Source of the DNA: Christensenella sp. UBA6880 | GTDB taxonomy: Bacteria > Bacillota > Clostridia > Christensenellales > CAG-917 | NCBI GenBank assembly: GCA_002449145.1 | Contig: DKCG01000024.1 | Coordinates: 1 to 9,737, forward strand | Direction of reading: 5' to 3' | Length of the DNA: 9,737 nt | Shown: one piece after another, positions 1 through 6,140 of the stretch | Position numbering within the stretch: position 1 is the stretch's first letter | Layout of the letters: each line of letters begins with the position of its first letter | The notes under the pieces: model-generated | The model's input: only the letters and a program-made list of their open reading frames with translations | Databases searched by the model: none | What the model was told of the DNA's origin: nothing | Made by a program: the position numbers and the translations under genes

Positions 1-63
1 AGGCTGGTGGATTTTTATTAAATTCACAAAAATATTAAATAATCGTCACAATGCTTTTGGGGT

Positions 64-80
64 AAGGGGCAAAGCCCCTT
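64..80. repeat. Small GC hairpin of composite intergenic repeat, copy A
   Basis: A perfect inverted repeat: AAGGGGC (64-70), loop AAA, GCCCCTT (74-80). It lies four bases before the 7-mer array at 85-116. A similar hairpin (9523-9535) flanks the array near the right end of the window in the opposite orientation, so hairpin and array appear to form one unit. Confidence 0.6.
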
Positions 81-84
81 CCTC

Positions 85-116
85 AATTATTCATTATTCA
101 TTATTAATTATTCATT
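85..116. repeat. Tandem heptamer array (A/C)ATTATT, copy A
   Basis: About 4.6 direct units of 7 bases: AATTATT, CATTATT, CATTATT, AATTATT, then a partial CATT. Over the 33 bases that include the preceding C, it differs from the reverse complement of copy C (9487-9518) at only two positions. It runs into A6 and a terminator-like hairpin. No coding potential or known function is evident. The whole 1-160 stretch shows no supportable gene; a short open frame at its left edge could be the end of an upstream gene but cannot be identified. Confidence 0.75.
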
Positions 117-122
117 AAAAAA

Positions 123-143
123 GGCGCTCGCAGATGCGAGCAT
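123..143. terminator. Probable bidirectional intrinsic terminator upstream of the zinc operon
   Basis: The stem GCTCGC (126-131) pairs with GCGAGC (136-141). On the + strand a short T-containing tail follows (ATCTTTAT). On the minus strand the hairpin is followed by T6 (A-run 117-122). It probably insulates an upstream gene outside the window from the zur promoter that begins at 183. Its CTCGCA..TGCGAG core recurs in the hairpins at 4129 and 4259. Confidence 0.6.
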
Positions 144-182
144 CTTTATATAGAATGTTTTTTGATTTTTTTCAAATTTGTA

Positions 183-211
183 TTGACAATAACGAAAGGT
201 TTTGCTATAAC
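183..211 (+). promoter_or_regulatory. Sigma-A promoter of the zur-znu operon
   Basis: The -35 box TTGACA (183-188) is a perfect consensus match. A 17-base spacer leads to the -10 box TATAAC (206-211). The predicted transcription start is near 218, giving an untranslated leader of only about 12 bases before the ATG at 231. A palindrome overlaps the -10 box and start site, which suggests repression at this promoter. Confidence 0.8.
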
Positions 212-235
212 ATATGCAAATGAATCGCAAATGTT
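209..235. promoter_or_regulatory. Candidate Fur/Zur-family operator (imperfect palindrome)
   Basis: This 27-base inverted repeat is centred on G222, with 10 of 13 base pairs complementary: outer arms AACAT/ATGTT, then TGC/GCA. The central part (215-229) has the 7-1-7 layout usual for Fur-family boxes. It covers the end of the -10 box, the predicted transcription start and the first codon of the regulator gene, which fits autorepression. The sequence differs from the Bacillus Zur and Fur box consensuses, so the assignment rests on symmetry and position. Confidence 0.55.
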
Positions 236-638
236 ATCGAGGCACGATTTGAAAGATTATACGACAAAACAGAGAAAACTCATATTGGATGCACTCGCTG
301 ACAGTGATTATATGACTGCAGAGGACATATTTGTCGCATTGAAAAACGACGGCGTAAGCATAAGCACCGTATATAGAAATCTCGACAAACTTGTTCAAAC
401 CAACCGCGTTGTTCGTGAATTGTCAAAAGACGGCAGCAAGTCGTTGTATCGACTTAACAAAACCGCTTTTTGTTCGGGACATTTGCATTTGGTGTGCAGT
501 CGTTGCGGCAGTGTAATTCACATCAGCGACAACGATACAAGCAAACTCGGCGATTCCGTTATGAGCAAATACGGGTTTTCGATAGACGAGCAAAGTTCTT
601 TTATAACGGGACTTTGCCAAAAATGTAAGGACTTATAA
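231..638 (+). CDS. zur: Fur-family metalloregulator, probable zinc uptake repressor Zur
   Basis: The 135-residue protein has the Fur-family layout. An N-terminal winged helix begins with a TTKQRKLILDAL helix (11-22) and has its recognition helix at STVYRNLDKLV (45-55). The C-terminal dimerisation and metal domain carries two CxxC pairs (C89/C92 and C129/C132), the usual structural zinc site. GHLHLVC (83-89) replaces the common HHHH run and supplies sensory-site histidines H84 and H86. The family represses metal-uptake genes when its metal is bound; the znu genes directly downstream point to zinc (inference). The start is not certain. ATG 231 lacks a Shine-Dalgarno sequence and lies about 12 bases from the predicted transcription start. 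An in-frame TTG at 249 has GAGG six bases upstream and would still keep the first helix. PerR or Fur are less likely alternatives. Confidence 0.85.
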   Translation: MLSRHDLKDYTTKQRKLILDALADSDYMTAEDIFVALKNDGVSISTVYRNLDKLVQTNRVVRELSKDGSKSLYRLNKTAFCSGHLHLVCSRCGSVIHISDNDTSKLGDSVMSKYGFSIDEQSSFITGLCQKCKDL

Positions 639-653
639 AAAGAGGGCAAACAA

Positions 654-950
654 ATGTTGCGTAAGCGCAAGATGTTAATAATCGCTTTGATCGCGTTTTT
701 TATCGTGGCGTTTTTGTTTGCGTCTTTGTTTTCTCAAATAGAGCACGATCACGATTGCACCGGCGACGATTGTCCGATATGCGCGGTGTTGCACTTTGTG
801 CAAGACTTTTTGTCGAGCATCAAACGTCCCGACAGTTTAATTGCGCTGTTTATTCTTTTTGTCGCGTCTGCTTTTGCATTGTCTGAAACCGGACAACGCA
901 CAAGCAGTGTCGTGACCCCTGTTTCTTTGAACGACGTATTGACATTTTAA
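654..950 (+). CDS. Small Cys/His-motif membrane protein of the zinc operon, function unknown
   Basis: This 98-residue protein has two likely membrane segments (about 7-27 and 61-77). Between them is a short loop with H31, H33, C35, C40 and C43 in the pattern HDHDCxGxDCPIC. The basic N-terminus (MLRKRK) predicts a cytoplasmic N-terminus and an extracellular metal-ligand-rich loop. The start has AGAGGG (641-646) seven bases upstream and follows the regulator by 15 bases, so the two are co-transcribed. From memory, short proteins with HxCxGxDCxxC-type motifs occur near metal-transport genes in Firmicutes, but I cannot name an established family function. A role in handling zinc at the cell surface is inference from motif and context. 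Confidence 0.75.
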   Translation: MLRKRKMLIIALIAFFIVAFLFASLFSQIEHDHDCTGDDCPICAVLHFVQDFLSSIKRPDSLIALFILFVASAFALSETGQRTSSVVTPVSLNDVLTF

Positions 951-956
951 TATAAT
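927..956 (+). promoter_or_regulatory. Probable second promoter, for znuACB
   Basis: A perfect -10 box TATAAT (951-956) lies immediately after the stop codon of the small membrane protein gene. It is preceded, with an 18-base spacer, by the partial -35 match TTGAAC (927-932). The predicted transcription start, about 962, coincides with the first base of the closing stem of the structured leader. This coincidence supports both the promoter and the leader RNA. Confidence 0.55.
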
Positions 957-961
957 CTTTA

Positions 962-1049
962 GCAAGGCATAACCGAAATCATCGGTTGTTTTGACGTACG
1001 GAAATTCTCTGGAAAGAGAAGGTTCTGTGTGTTTGCCTTGCATTTTTTT
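962..1049 (+). ncRNA. Structured 5' leader of znuA: three-way-junction RNA ending in a terminator-like T-tract
   Basis: Stem P1 is a perfect 8 bp: GCAAGGCA (962-969) with TGCCTTGC (1034-1041). P2 is 6 bp: AACCGA (971-976) with TCGGTT (982-987). P3 is long: 993-1003 pairs with 1023-1033 including several G-U pairs, then has a small internal loop. It is capped by TTCTCT (1005-1010) and AGAGAA (1015-1020) around a GGAA (GNRA) tetraloop. J1/2 is one base, J2/3 is GTTTT, and P3 abuts P1 directly. P1 is followed by A and T7 (1043-1049), as in a transcription terminator. The znuA ribosome site is at 1062-1067. I could not match it to a riboswitch class I know. Alternatives are a plain read-through attenuator or a processed small RNA. 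Confidence 0.5.
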
Positions 1050-1075
1050 ATAAAAAATTCGAAGGAGATGTAAAT

Positions 1076-2089
1076 ATGAAAAAATCAAATGTAATAAAAG
1101 TAAAAATCTTTATAGCAATTTTGACAATATGCGTGGTTGCAATCGGTTGTTTGGGACTCGTTGCGTGCGACAAGACAAAAGACGACGGCAAACTTTCTAT
1201 CGTCTGCACGATTTTCCCCGAATACGATTGGACAAAACAAATCCTCGGCGATGAAGCGAAGAATGTCGATTTGACTTTGCTTTTGGACGACGGCGTGGAT
1301 TTGCACAGTTATCAACCGTCCGTTGAGGATATTGCAAAAATATCGACCTGCGATTTGTTTATATACGTCGGCGGCGAGTCAGACGAGTGGGTTGACAAGG
1401 CTCTTGAAAACGCAACCAACAAAGATATGAAAGTTATCAATTTGCTCGAAGTTTTGGGCGAAAAGGTAAAAAACGAAGAAACAGTTGAAGGAATGGAAGG
1501 CGAGCACGAACACGAGCACGAAGAAGAACACGAGGAAGAAAAAGAGGAAGAAAAAGACGAACACGTTTGGCTTTCCTTGAAAAACGCTTCGATTCTTTGT
1601 GACAAAATCGCGTCTGACTTAAAGGCTCTCGATAGTAAAAATGCAGAGAAATACGACAAAAACCTTGCCGAATACAAAAGCAGCCTTTCCGAACTCGACG
1701 GCGAATACGCATCTGCAGTGAAGAACGCAAAATATAACACGCTTGTTTTCGGCGATAGATTCCCGTTCCGTTATCTTGTCGACGACTACAATTTGAAGTA
1801 TTATGCGGCGTTTGTCGGTTGCTCTGCCGAAACGGAAGCAAGTTTCGAAACCATAGCGTTTCTTGCGGGCAAAGTGGACGAATTGTCGTTGCCGGCAATC
1901 TGCACGATAGAGGGCGCAAAACACGAGATTGCAAAAACCGTGAAAGACAATACAAAAACAAAAGACCAAAAGATAGTAACGTTCGATTCTATGCAATCGA
2001 CGACTTCGCAAGACATTGCAAACGGTGAAACGTACTTGTCTGCGATGAGAGGAAATTTGAACTCGCTCAAAACCGCATTGGGCGAATAA
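1076..2089 (+). CDS. znuA: Zinc ABC transporter substrate-binding lipoprotein
   Basis: This 337-residue surface lipoprotein would capture zinc for the ZnuBC permease. It has a basic N-terminus, a hydrophobic segment (about 11-30) and a lipobox LVAC with acceptor C31. The ZnuA/adhesin fold shows H77 in DLHSYQPS, an acidic His-rich loop (about 141-163, with H144, H146, H148, H152) and H163 in HVWLSLKN. Such loops are typical of zinc rather than manganese binders. The position of the usual third His (HDAFGYF-type motif) instead reads FGDRFPFRYL (225-234). The metal site therefore probably uses D227, E279 or other ligands. Length is normal for the family. The start has AAGGAG (1062-1067) eight bases upstream. 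The znuC gene follows after 10 bases. Confidence 0.92.
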   Translation: MKKSNVIKVKIFIAILTICVVAIGCLGLVACDKTKDDGKLSIVCTIFPEYDWTKQILGDEAKNVDLTLLLDDGVDLHSYQPSVEDIAKISTCDLFIYVGGESDEWVDKALENATNKDMKVINLLEVLGEKVKNEETVEGMEGEHEHEHEEEHEEEKEEEKDEHVWLSLKNASILCDKIASDLKALDSKNAEKYDKNLAEYKSSLSELDGEYASAVKNAKYNTLVFGDRFPFRYLVDDYNLKYYAAFVGCSAETEASFETIAFLAGKVDELSLPAICTIEGAKHEIAKTVKDNTKTKDQKIVTFDSMQSTTSQDIANGETYLSAMRGNLNSLKTALGE

Positions 2090-2099
2090 GAGGCGAATT

Positions 2100-2792
2100 A
2101 TGGCTGAACTCGTATGCCGAAACCTTTCTGTCGGATATGACGGAAAAGCGGTGGCGGAAAATATCGATTTAACAATCGAAAAAGGCGATTATCTTTTTGT
2201 CGTCGGCGAAAACGGCGCAGGAAAAAGCACGTTTATGAAGACGCTTTTAGGATTGCTTAAACCCGTTTCGGGCAATGTCGTTTTTGACGGTGTGAAGCAA
2301 AAAGAAATAGGATATGTGCCACAGCAAACTAGCGCACAAAAGGATTTTCCCGCTTCAGTTTATGAAATCGTGCTTTCCGGTTGCCTTTCGGGATGCGGGT
2401 TCAGACCGTTTTATTCAAAAGCGCAAAAGGATTTCGCTCGCAAAAATATGGAATTGCTCGGAATATCCGATTTGGCAAAAAAGTGCTATCGAGAACTGTC
2501 GGGCGGGCAGCAACAAAGGGTTCTTCTTGCTCGCGCTTTATGCGCCGCAGACAAGATGCTTCTTCTCGATGAGCCCGTTGCGGGACTCGACCCCATCGCG
2601 ACGCAGGATTTGTATGACATAGTAAGAAAATTGAATGAGGAAAACGGTATGACGATTATAATGATTTCTCACGATATTTCGGCTGCGTTAAAGAATGCAA
2701 AGCACGTTCTTTATGTCGGCAAGCCTTGTTATTACGCTACGGCGGACGAATTCAAGCACAGCGAATTTTGCAAGAATGCAATCGAGGATTAA
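2100..2792 (+). CDS. znuC: Zinc ABC transporter ATP-binding protein
   Basis: This 230-residue ATPase would power zinc import from the cytoplasmic face. All motifs are intact: Walker A GENGAGKST (36-44), Q-loop VPQQ (73-76), signature LSGGQQQR (133-140), Walker B MLLLDEP (153-159), D-loop AGLDP and switch H191. It is close to the ZnuC/MntB branch of metal-chelate ATPases. Zinc rather than manganese is inferred from the His-rich ZnuA and the regulator. AAGAGG (2088-2093) sits seven bases before the ATG, and the gene is tightly packed between znuA and znuB. Confidence 0.92.
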   Translation: MAELVCRNLSVGYDGKAVAENIDLTIEKGDYLFVVGENGAGKSTFMKTLLGLLKPVSGNVVFDGVKQKEIGYVPQQTSAQKDFPASVYEIVLSGCLSGCGFRPFYSKAQKDFARKNMELLGISDLAKKCYRELSGGQQQRVLLARALCAADKMLLLDEPVAGLDPIATQDLYDIVRKLNEENGMTIIMISHDISAALKNAKHVLYVGKPCYYATADEFKHSEFCKNAIED

Positions 2793-2796
2793 GACT

Positions 2797-3657
2797 GTGG
2801 ACGCATTTGAGAAACTTTCGACTTATTTTCAGTTTCCGTTTGTGCAATATGCGCTCATCGTCGGCGTTTTGATTGCATTGTGCGCATCCCTTTTCGGCGC
2901 AACGCTCGTATTAAAACGGTTTTCGTATATAGGCGACGGATTGTCGCACGTTGCATTCGGCGCAATAGCCATTGCCGGAGTCGTCGGACTCACAAACGAT
3001 ATGCTAATAGTTATGCCTGTTACGATAGTGGCGGCAATAATCCTATTGAGGGTAGGGCAAAATGCAAAAATTAAGGGTGACGCACTGATAGCAATGATTT
3101 CCGTAGGCTCGCTTGCCATAGGTTACTTGTTGATGAACATATTTTCCACGTCAGCAAACCTTTCGGGCGACGTGTGTAGCACGCTGTTCGGTTCGACGTC
3201 TATTCTTACACTGTCAAAAAGCGAAGTATGGCTGTGTTTCGGTCTTTCGATTTTCGTCGTGCTGTTTTTTGTGTTTGCATACAACAGGCTTTTTGCGGTG
3301 ACGTTCGACGAAACGTTTGCAAAAGCAACGGGAAGAAAGGTGGAAGTTTACAACCTTGTGATAGCCATAATAATTGCGGTTATCATTGTGCTTGCGATGA
3401 ATCTTGTCGGGTCTCTTTTAATATCCGCACTGATAATTTTTCCCGCGCTGTCGGCAATGCGGATATTCAAAAGTTTCAAGTCGGTTGTCATATGCTCGGC
3501 TTGCGTATCCGTCGTATGCGCCGTGCTCGGCATATTGATTTCAATCGTCTACGGAACGCCGGTCGGTTCGACTATTGTAGCAGCCGATATTGCATGCTTC
3601 GTTTTGTTCTACGCAATAGGATTCGTGTCAAGAAAATTTACAAGGTCAAAGGTGTGA
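2797..3657 (+). CDS. znuB: Zinc ABC transporter permease
   Basis: This 286-residue, very hydrophobic protein has about eight membrane segments and matches the ABC-3 family. Family motifs include GDGLSHVAFGAIAIA (46-60) and the later MNLVGSLLISALIIFPA (201-217). I chose the GTG at 2797 because GAGGA (2784-2788) precedes it by eight bases. It also gives a normal N-terminus and follows the znuC stop by four bases. An in-frame ATG at 2776 would overlap znuC and has only a weak ribosome site. It forms the membrane channel of the ZnuACB importer. Confidence 0.92.
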   Translation: MDAFEKLSTYFQFPFVQYALIVGVLIALCASLFGATLVLKRFSYIGDGLSHVAFGAIAIAGVVGLTNDMLIVMPVTIVAAIILLRVGQNAKIKGDALIAMISVGSLAIGYLLMNIFSTSANLSGDVCSTLFGSTSILTLSKSEVWLCFGLSIFVVLFFVFAYNRLFAVTFDETFAKATGRKVEVYNLVIAIIIAVIIVLAMNLVGSLLISALIIFPALSAMRIFKSFKSVVICSACVSVVCAVLGILISIVYGTPVGSTIVAADIACFVLFYAIGFVSRKFTRSKV

Positions 3658-3659
3658 TT

Positions 3660-4121
3660 ATGTCAATGAAAAGAAACGGTAACAGTGTAACAAAAAAAAT
3701 CGTAGGAATTGCTGCCTGCATTATAGTTGCGACGATGTGTTTGAGTTGTTTTGCCGCGTGCGGTGAAAACACAATCGCATCGGAAGAAGTCGACGTGGAT
3801 TTGAGCGTGTTAAATTCAACTATGGTCTATGCAAAAGTGTATGACATCGTGACAAATCCAACCGCCTACCTCGACAAAACGATAAAGGCAAAAGGAAGCT
3901 ACGACACGAGTTATTATTCGCCGACCCAAAAATATTATAACTATGTAGTTATACAAGATGCGACCGCTTGCTGTGCGCAAGGTTTAGAGTTCGAGTGTTC
4001 TGCCGCAAATTATCCGACCAGAGGTACGGAAATCGAAATTGTAGGTGTGTTTAAGAGCTATGAAGAACTCGGAATAACGTATTATTACATTCAGGCAAGC
4101 ACCTTGACAGTCAATCCGTAA
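3660..4121 (+). CDS. Small lipoprotein of the zinc operon, predicted OB-fold
   Basis: This 153-residue protein starts two bases after the znuB stop, with AAAGGTG (3648-3654) as ribosome site. It has a basic start, a hydrophobic segment and a lipobox FAAC with acceptor C34, so it is probably anchored outside the membrane. The mature part alternates short beta-strands: the region around AYLDKTIKAKG (69-79), YNYVVIQD (93-100), TEIEIVGVF (123-131) and a final YYYIQAS. This is reminiscent of an OB-fold. A central CCAQGLEFEC (104-113) supplies adjacent cysteines and acids that could bind metal. No characterised family member is known to me. Its place as last gene of the znu operon suggests an accessory role in zinc capture or transfer (inference). 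Confidence 0.8.
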   Translation: MSMKRNGNSVTKKIVGIAACIIVATMCLSCFAACGENTIASEEVDVDLSVLNSTMVYAKVYDIVTNPTAYLDKTIKAKGSYDTSYYSPTQKYYNYVVIQDATACCAQGLEFECSAANYPTRGTEIEIVGVFKSYEELGITYYYIQASTLTVNP

Positions 4122-4128
4122 AACGAAA

Positions 4129-4148
4129 ACGCTCGCATTTGCGAGCGT
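4129..4148. terminator. Intrinsic terminator at the end of the zinc operon
   Basis: ACGCTCGCA (4129-4137) pairs with TGCGAGCGT (4140-4148), a 9-bp stem with a very small loop. It begins seven bases after the lipoprotein stop codon and is followed by CTTTA. The minus-strand side has a T-rich tail (TTTTCGTTTT), so it may act in both directions between the convergent genes. Confidence 0.8.
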
Positions 4149-4185
4149 CTTTACGTATGCACGTAGTGAATATTATTTCTTTTCA

Positions 4186-4204
4186 GGTGCGGACAGAGTC
4201 CACC
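4186..4204. repeat. Small hairpin of composite intergenic repeat, copy B
   Basis: GGAC (4191-4194), loop AGA and GTCC (4198-4201) form a stem, extended by GGT (4186-4188) with ACC (4202-4204) across a two-base bulge. It occupies the same position relative to the heptamer array as the hairpin of copy A, but its sequence differs. Confidence 0.45.
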
Positions 4205-4207
4205 CAA

Positions 4208-4254
4208 AATTATTAATTATTAATTATTCATTATTCATTATTCATTATTAATTA
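4208..4254. repeat. Tandem heptamer array (A/C)ATTATT, copy B
   Basis: Three AATTATT units, three CATTATT units and a partial AATTA make about 6.7 repeats of seven bases. This copy is longer than copies A and C, so unit number varies between loci. It lies between the convergent lipoprotein and kinase genes and leads through A5 into the terminator at 4259. Confidence 0.75.
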
Positions 4255-4258
4255 AAAA

Positions 4259-4278
4259 GCACTCGCATTTGCGAGTGC
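4259..4278 (-). terminator. Intrinsic terminator of the sugar kinase gene
   Basis: GCACTCGC (4259-4266) pairs with GCGAGTGC (4271-4278) around an ATTT loop. Read on the minus strand it lies ten bases past the kinase stop codon (4288-4290) and is followed by T5 (complement of 4254-4258). A T-rich stretch on the + side (4279-4289) means it could also stop + strand transcripts. Confidence 0.8.
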
Positions 4279-4287
4279 CTTTCATTT

Positions 4288-5886
4288 TTACTTGTTTGCG
4301 TTGAGAATCGCAAAACTCTTTTTGTTTTGTTTGTACAAAGATTTGAACACCTCAAAGCCCTTGTCGTAAACTTTCTCTTTCAACTCAAAGTTGGGGTTAA
4401 ACGTCTTTTTTGCGGGGATAAACTTCTTTATCTCGTCAAAAGAGGGGATAATGCCCAAACCTACGCCGACGCACGCCGCCGCACCCACCGCGCCGATGTT
4501 TTGCGGATTGTCAACGGTTTCGATGACGTGACCCGTGATGTCTGCAAGCACTTGGCAAGTGAAGTCGGAAAGCGCGCCGCCACCGACGAATCTGATGACG
4601 TCGGACGGTTTGACTTTCTTTGCGGACGCTTCGAGCATCCAACGTTTGTGATAGCAAATGCCTTCCAACACCGCGCGGATAAGTTCGGTCTTGCCCGTTT
4701 CGAGACTGATGTTGAAGAACATACCTCTCGCGTTGGGATCTTCAAACGGACAACGGTTGCCGTGAAGCCACGGCGTGAAGATGACACCGCCGCTTCCAGC
4801 GGGAATGTCGTCCACGATTGAAGTCATGTACGAGAAAAGGCTGAGATACTTGCTTTCGATGTCGTCGGTGATGTGTTTCTTTTGGATATAGATTCCGCAC
4901 TCGTCGAGGGCGATGTGGTCCTTGACCCATTCAAAGCATTTGCCTGACGTTTCGAGTTCGGCAAAGTAGTTGTATCTGCCGGGTTGCGCCGCAACGACCG
5001 CCGCAATCATCGACGTTACGTCAACGGTGGGTTTGTCGGTGATTGTGCCGACCCAGCCCGACGTGCCGCTGTAAATGTGCGTGTCGCCGAGTCCCGTCGA
5101 GCCTGCGCCTACGCCGATAAGGTTTGCGTCCATACCGCCACCGTACACCTTGATGCCTTTGACGAGTCCGAGTGCCTCTGCCGCTTTTTCGGTGAGAGTG
5201 CCTGCACATTCGGTGGATTCGATAAGCCTCGGCATATGCTTGATGTTTATGCCGAACATCTTGCACATAGACTTGCTTATGCACTTGTTTTTGAGGTCGT
5301 ACAGCATAGTGCCGAACGCCGAGTCGTGCGTGAGCACGAATTCGTCCGTCATACGCGCGATAAGATATTCCTTGACGTCGAGCCATTTATATACGCGTGC
5401 AAAGTTATCGGATTCGTTGTTTTTGAGCCAGAGATATTTCCAAAGCGGGTCTTTTACGCTGAGCGGGGCGGCACCGGTTATCGCAAGAGATTTGAGAAGT
5501 CTGAATACGTTTGCGCCTTCGATTTGAAGCCCGAATTTGAGCCCTTCCTTGATTTCTTTCGTTGCGCGCTGATCCATATAACTGAAAGCGCGATGTACGG
5601 GCACGCCGTCGCGATCTACGAGCACCAAGCCTTGCGCTTGCGAGCAGAAAGATATACCTTCGACTTGTTCGGGCTTGACGGACGAGTTTTCAAAAATGCG
5701 ACGAGTGGTCGCTTTCATAGCGTCCCACCATTCTTCGGGGTCTTGTTCCGCTCCGCCTCCGGGAAGAACGTAAAGTTGATAGCCTTGCGACGCAGCCGAA
5801 ATAATCCTGATGTTCTTGTCGATTTCGATAAGACAAGTTTTGATGCCTGTTGTGCCTACATCGTAGGCGAGAACGTAATTGCCCAT
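4288..5886 (-). CDS. xylB: Xylulokinase-like FGGY-family sugar kinase
   Basis: This 532-residue cytoplasmic kinase would use ATP to phosphorylate a ketose, probably D-xylulose to xylulose 5-phosphate. It has both FGGY halves. Visible motifs are the N-terminal phosphate loop DVGTTGIKT (9-17), AEQDPEEWW (46-54), sugar-site SYMDQRA (102-108) and GGGMDAN (249-255) with the probable catalytic base D253. GTSGWVGT (274-281) and GGGAL (435-439) are the nucleotide-side motifs. The start at 5886 is supported by AAGG six bases upstream and by the family N-terminus MGNYVLAYDVGTTG; a longer frame upstream crosses the promoter. No isomerase or sugar transporter lies nearby, so substrate identity within the FGGY family is uncertain. 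Confidence 0.85.
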   Translation of the reverse strand: MGNYVLAYDVGTTGIKTCLIEIDKNIRIISAASQGYQLYVLPGGGAEQDPEEWWDAMKATTRRIFENSSVKPEQVEGISFCSQAQGLVLVDRDGVPVHRAFSYMDQRATKEIKEGLKFGLQIEGANVFRLLKSLAITGAAPLSVKDPLWKYLWLKNNESDNFARVYKWLDVKEYLIARMTDEFVLTHDSAFGTMLYDLKNKCISKSMCKMFGINIKHMPRLIESTECAGTLTEKAAEALGLVKGIKVYGGGMDANLIGVGAGSTGLGDTHIYSGTSGWVGTITDKPTVDVTSMIAAVVAAQPGRYNYFAELETSGKCFEWVKDHIALDECGIYIQKKHITDDIESKYLSLFSYMTSIVDDIPAGSGGVIFTPWLHGNRCPFEDPNARGMFFNISLETGKTELIRAVLEGICYHKRWMLEASAKKVKPSDVIRFVGGGALSDFTCQVLADITGHVIETVDNPQNIGAVGAAACVGVGLGIIPSFDEIKKFIPAKKTFNPNFELKEKVYDKGFEVFKSLYKQNKKSFAILNANK

Positions 5887-5913
5887 ATTCCACCTTATAT
5901 ATAAGATATATAT

Positions 5914-5942
5914 AGTATAACACACGCAAAAAATCGTGTAAA
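5914..5942 (-). promoter_or_regulatory. Promoter of the sugar kinase gene
   Basis: On the minus strand, -35 TTTACA (5942-5937) and -10 TATACT (5919-5914) are separated by 17 bases. The predicted start near 5907 leaves a leader of about 20 bases containing the AAGGTGG ribosome site. The remaining gap up to 6140 is AT-rich and holds no gene or clear terminator that I can support. Confidence 0.7.
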
Positions 5943-6140
5943 TAGACTATTTGTCAAATATTTGAAAAAATAATACAACGAACGGAATTTGTATGACTTT
6001 TTGGCGGTTTGACAGTGAAAAGAGGCGATTTCAGTGCCGAAAAACAGTCGTTTTGGGATAAAAATCAATCAATATCGATAAAATTGAAACGAAAGCAATC
6101 GATTGAAAGCGTAAAAGTATTTTGAATGGATTTTTGCGGA

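Noticed and set aside
85..116. Heptamer arrays as a CRISPR array
   Set aside because: The units are seven bases, directly adjacent and without spacers, so this is a simple tandem repeat.
162..230. N-terminal extension of the Fur-family regulator from a TTG at 162
   Set aside because: The extension translates the promoter boxes at 183-211 and adds residues that Fur proteins do not have. ATG 231 or TTG 249 fits the family N-terminus.
939..956. TTGACA at 939-944 as -35 partner of TATAAT at 951-956
   Set aside because: The spacer is only six bases. TTGAAC at 927-932 with an 18-base spacer is a better partner.
3228..3659. Long upstream extension of the lipoprotein frame overlapping znuB
   Set aside because: The extra residues are arginine- and cysteine-rich shadow sequence, and the lipoprotein signal peptide starts cleanly at 3660 after a ribosome site.
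4984..5904. Long open frame on the + strand opposite the sugar kinase
   Set aside because: It is the antisense shadow of a well-conserved FGGY kinase, has no ribosome site and no recognisable protein features.
5952..5957. TTGACA (minus strand) as -35 box of the kinase promoter
   Set aside because: It is 32 bases from the -10 TATACT. TTTACA at 5942-5937 has the correct 17-base spacing.
6065..6106. TCAATC/GATTGA inverted repeat as terminator of the ECF-like gene
   Set aside because: The arms are short, AT-rich and 30 bases apart, with no clear T-tract on the minus strand.
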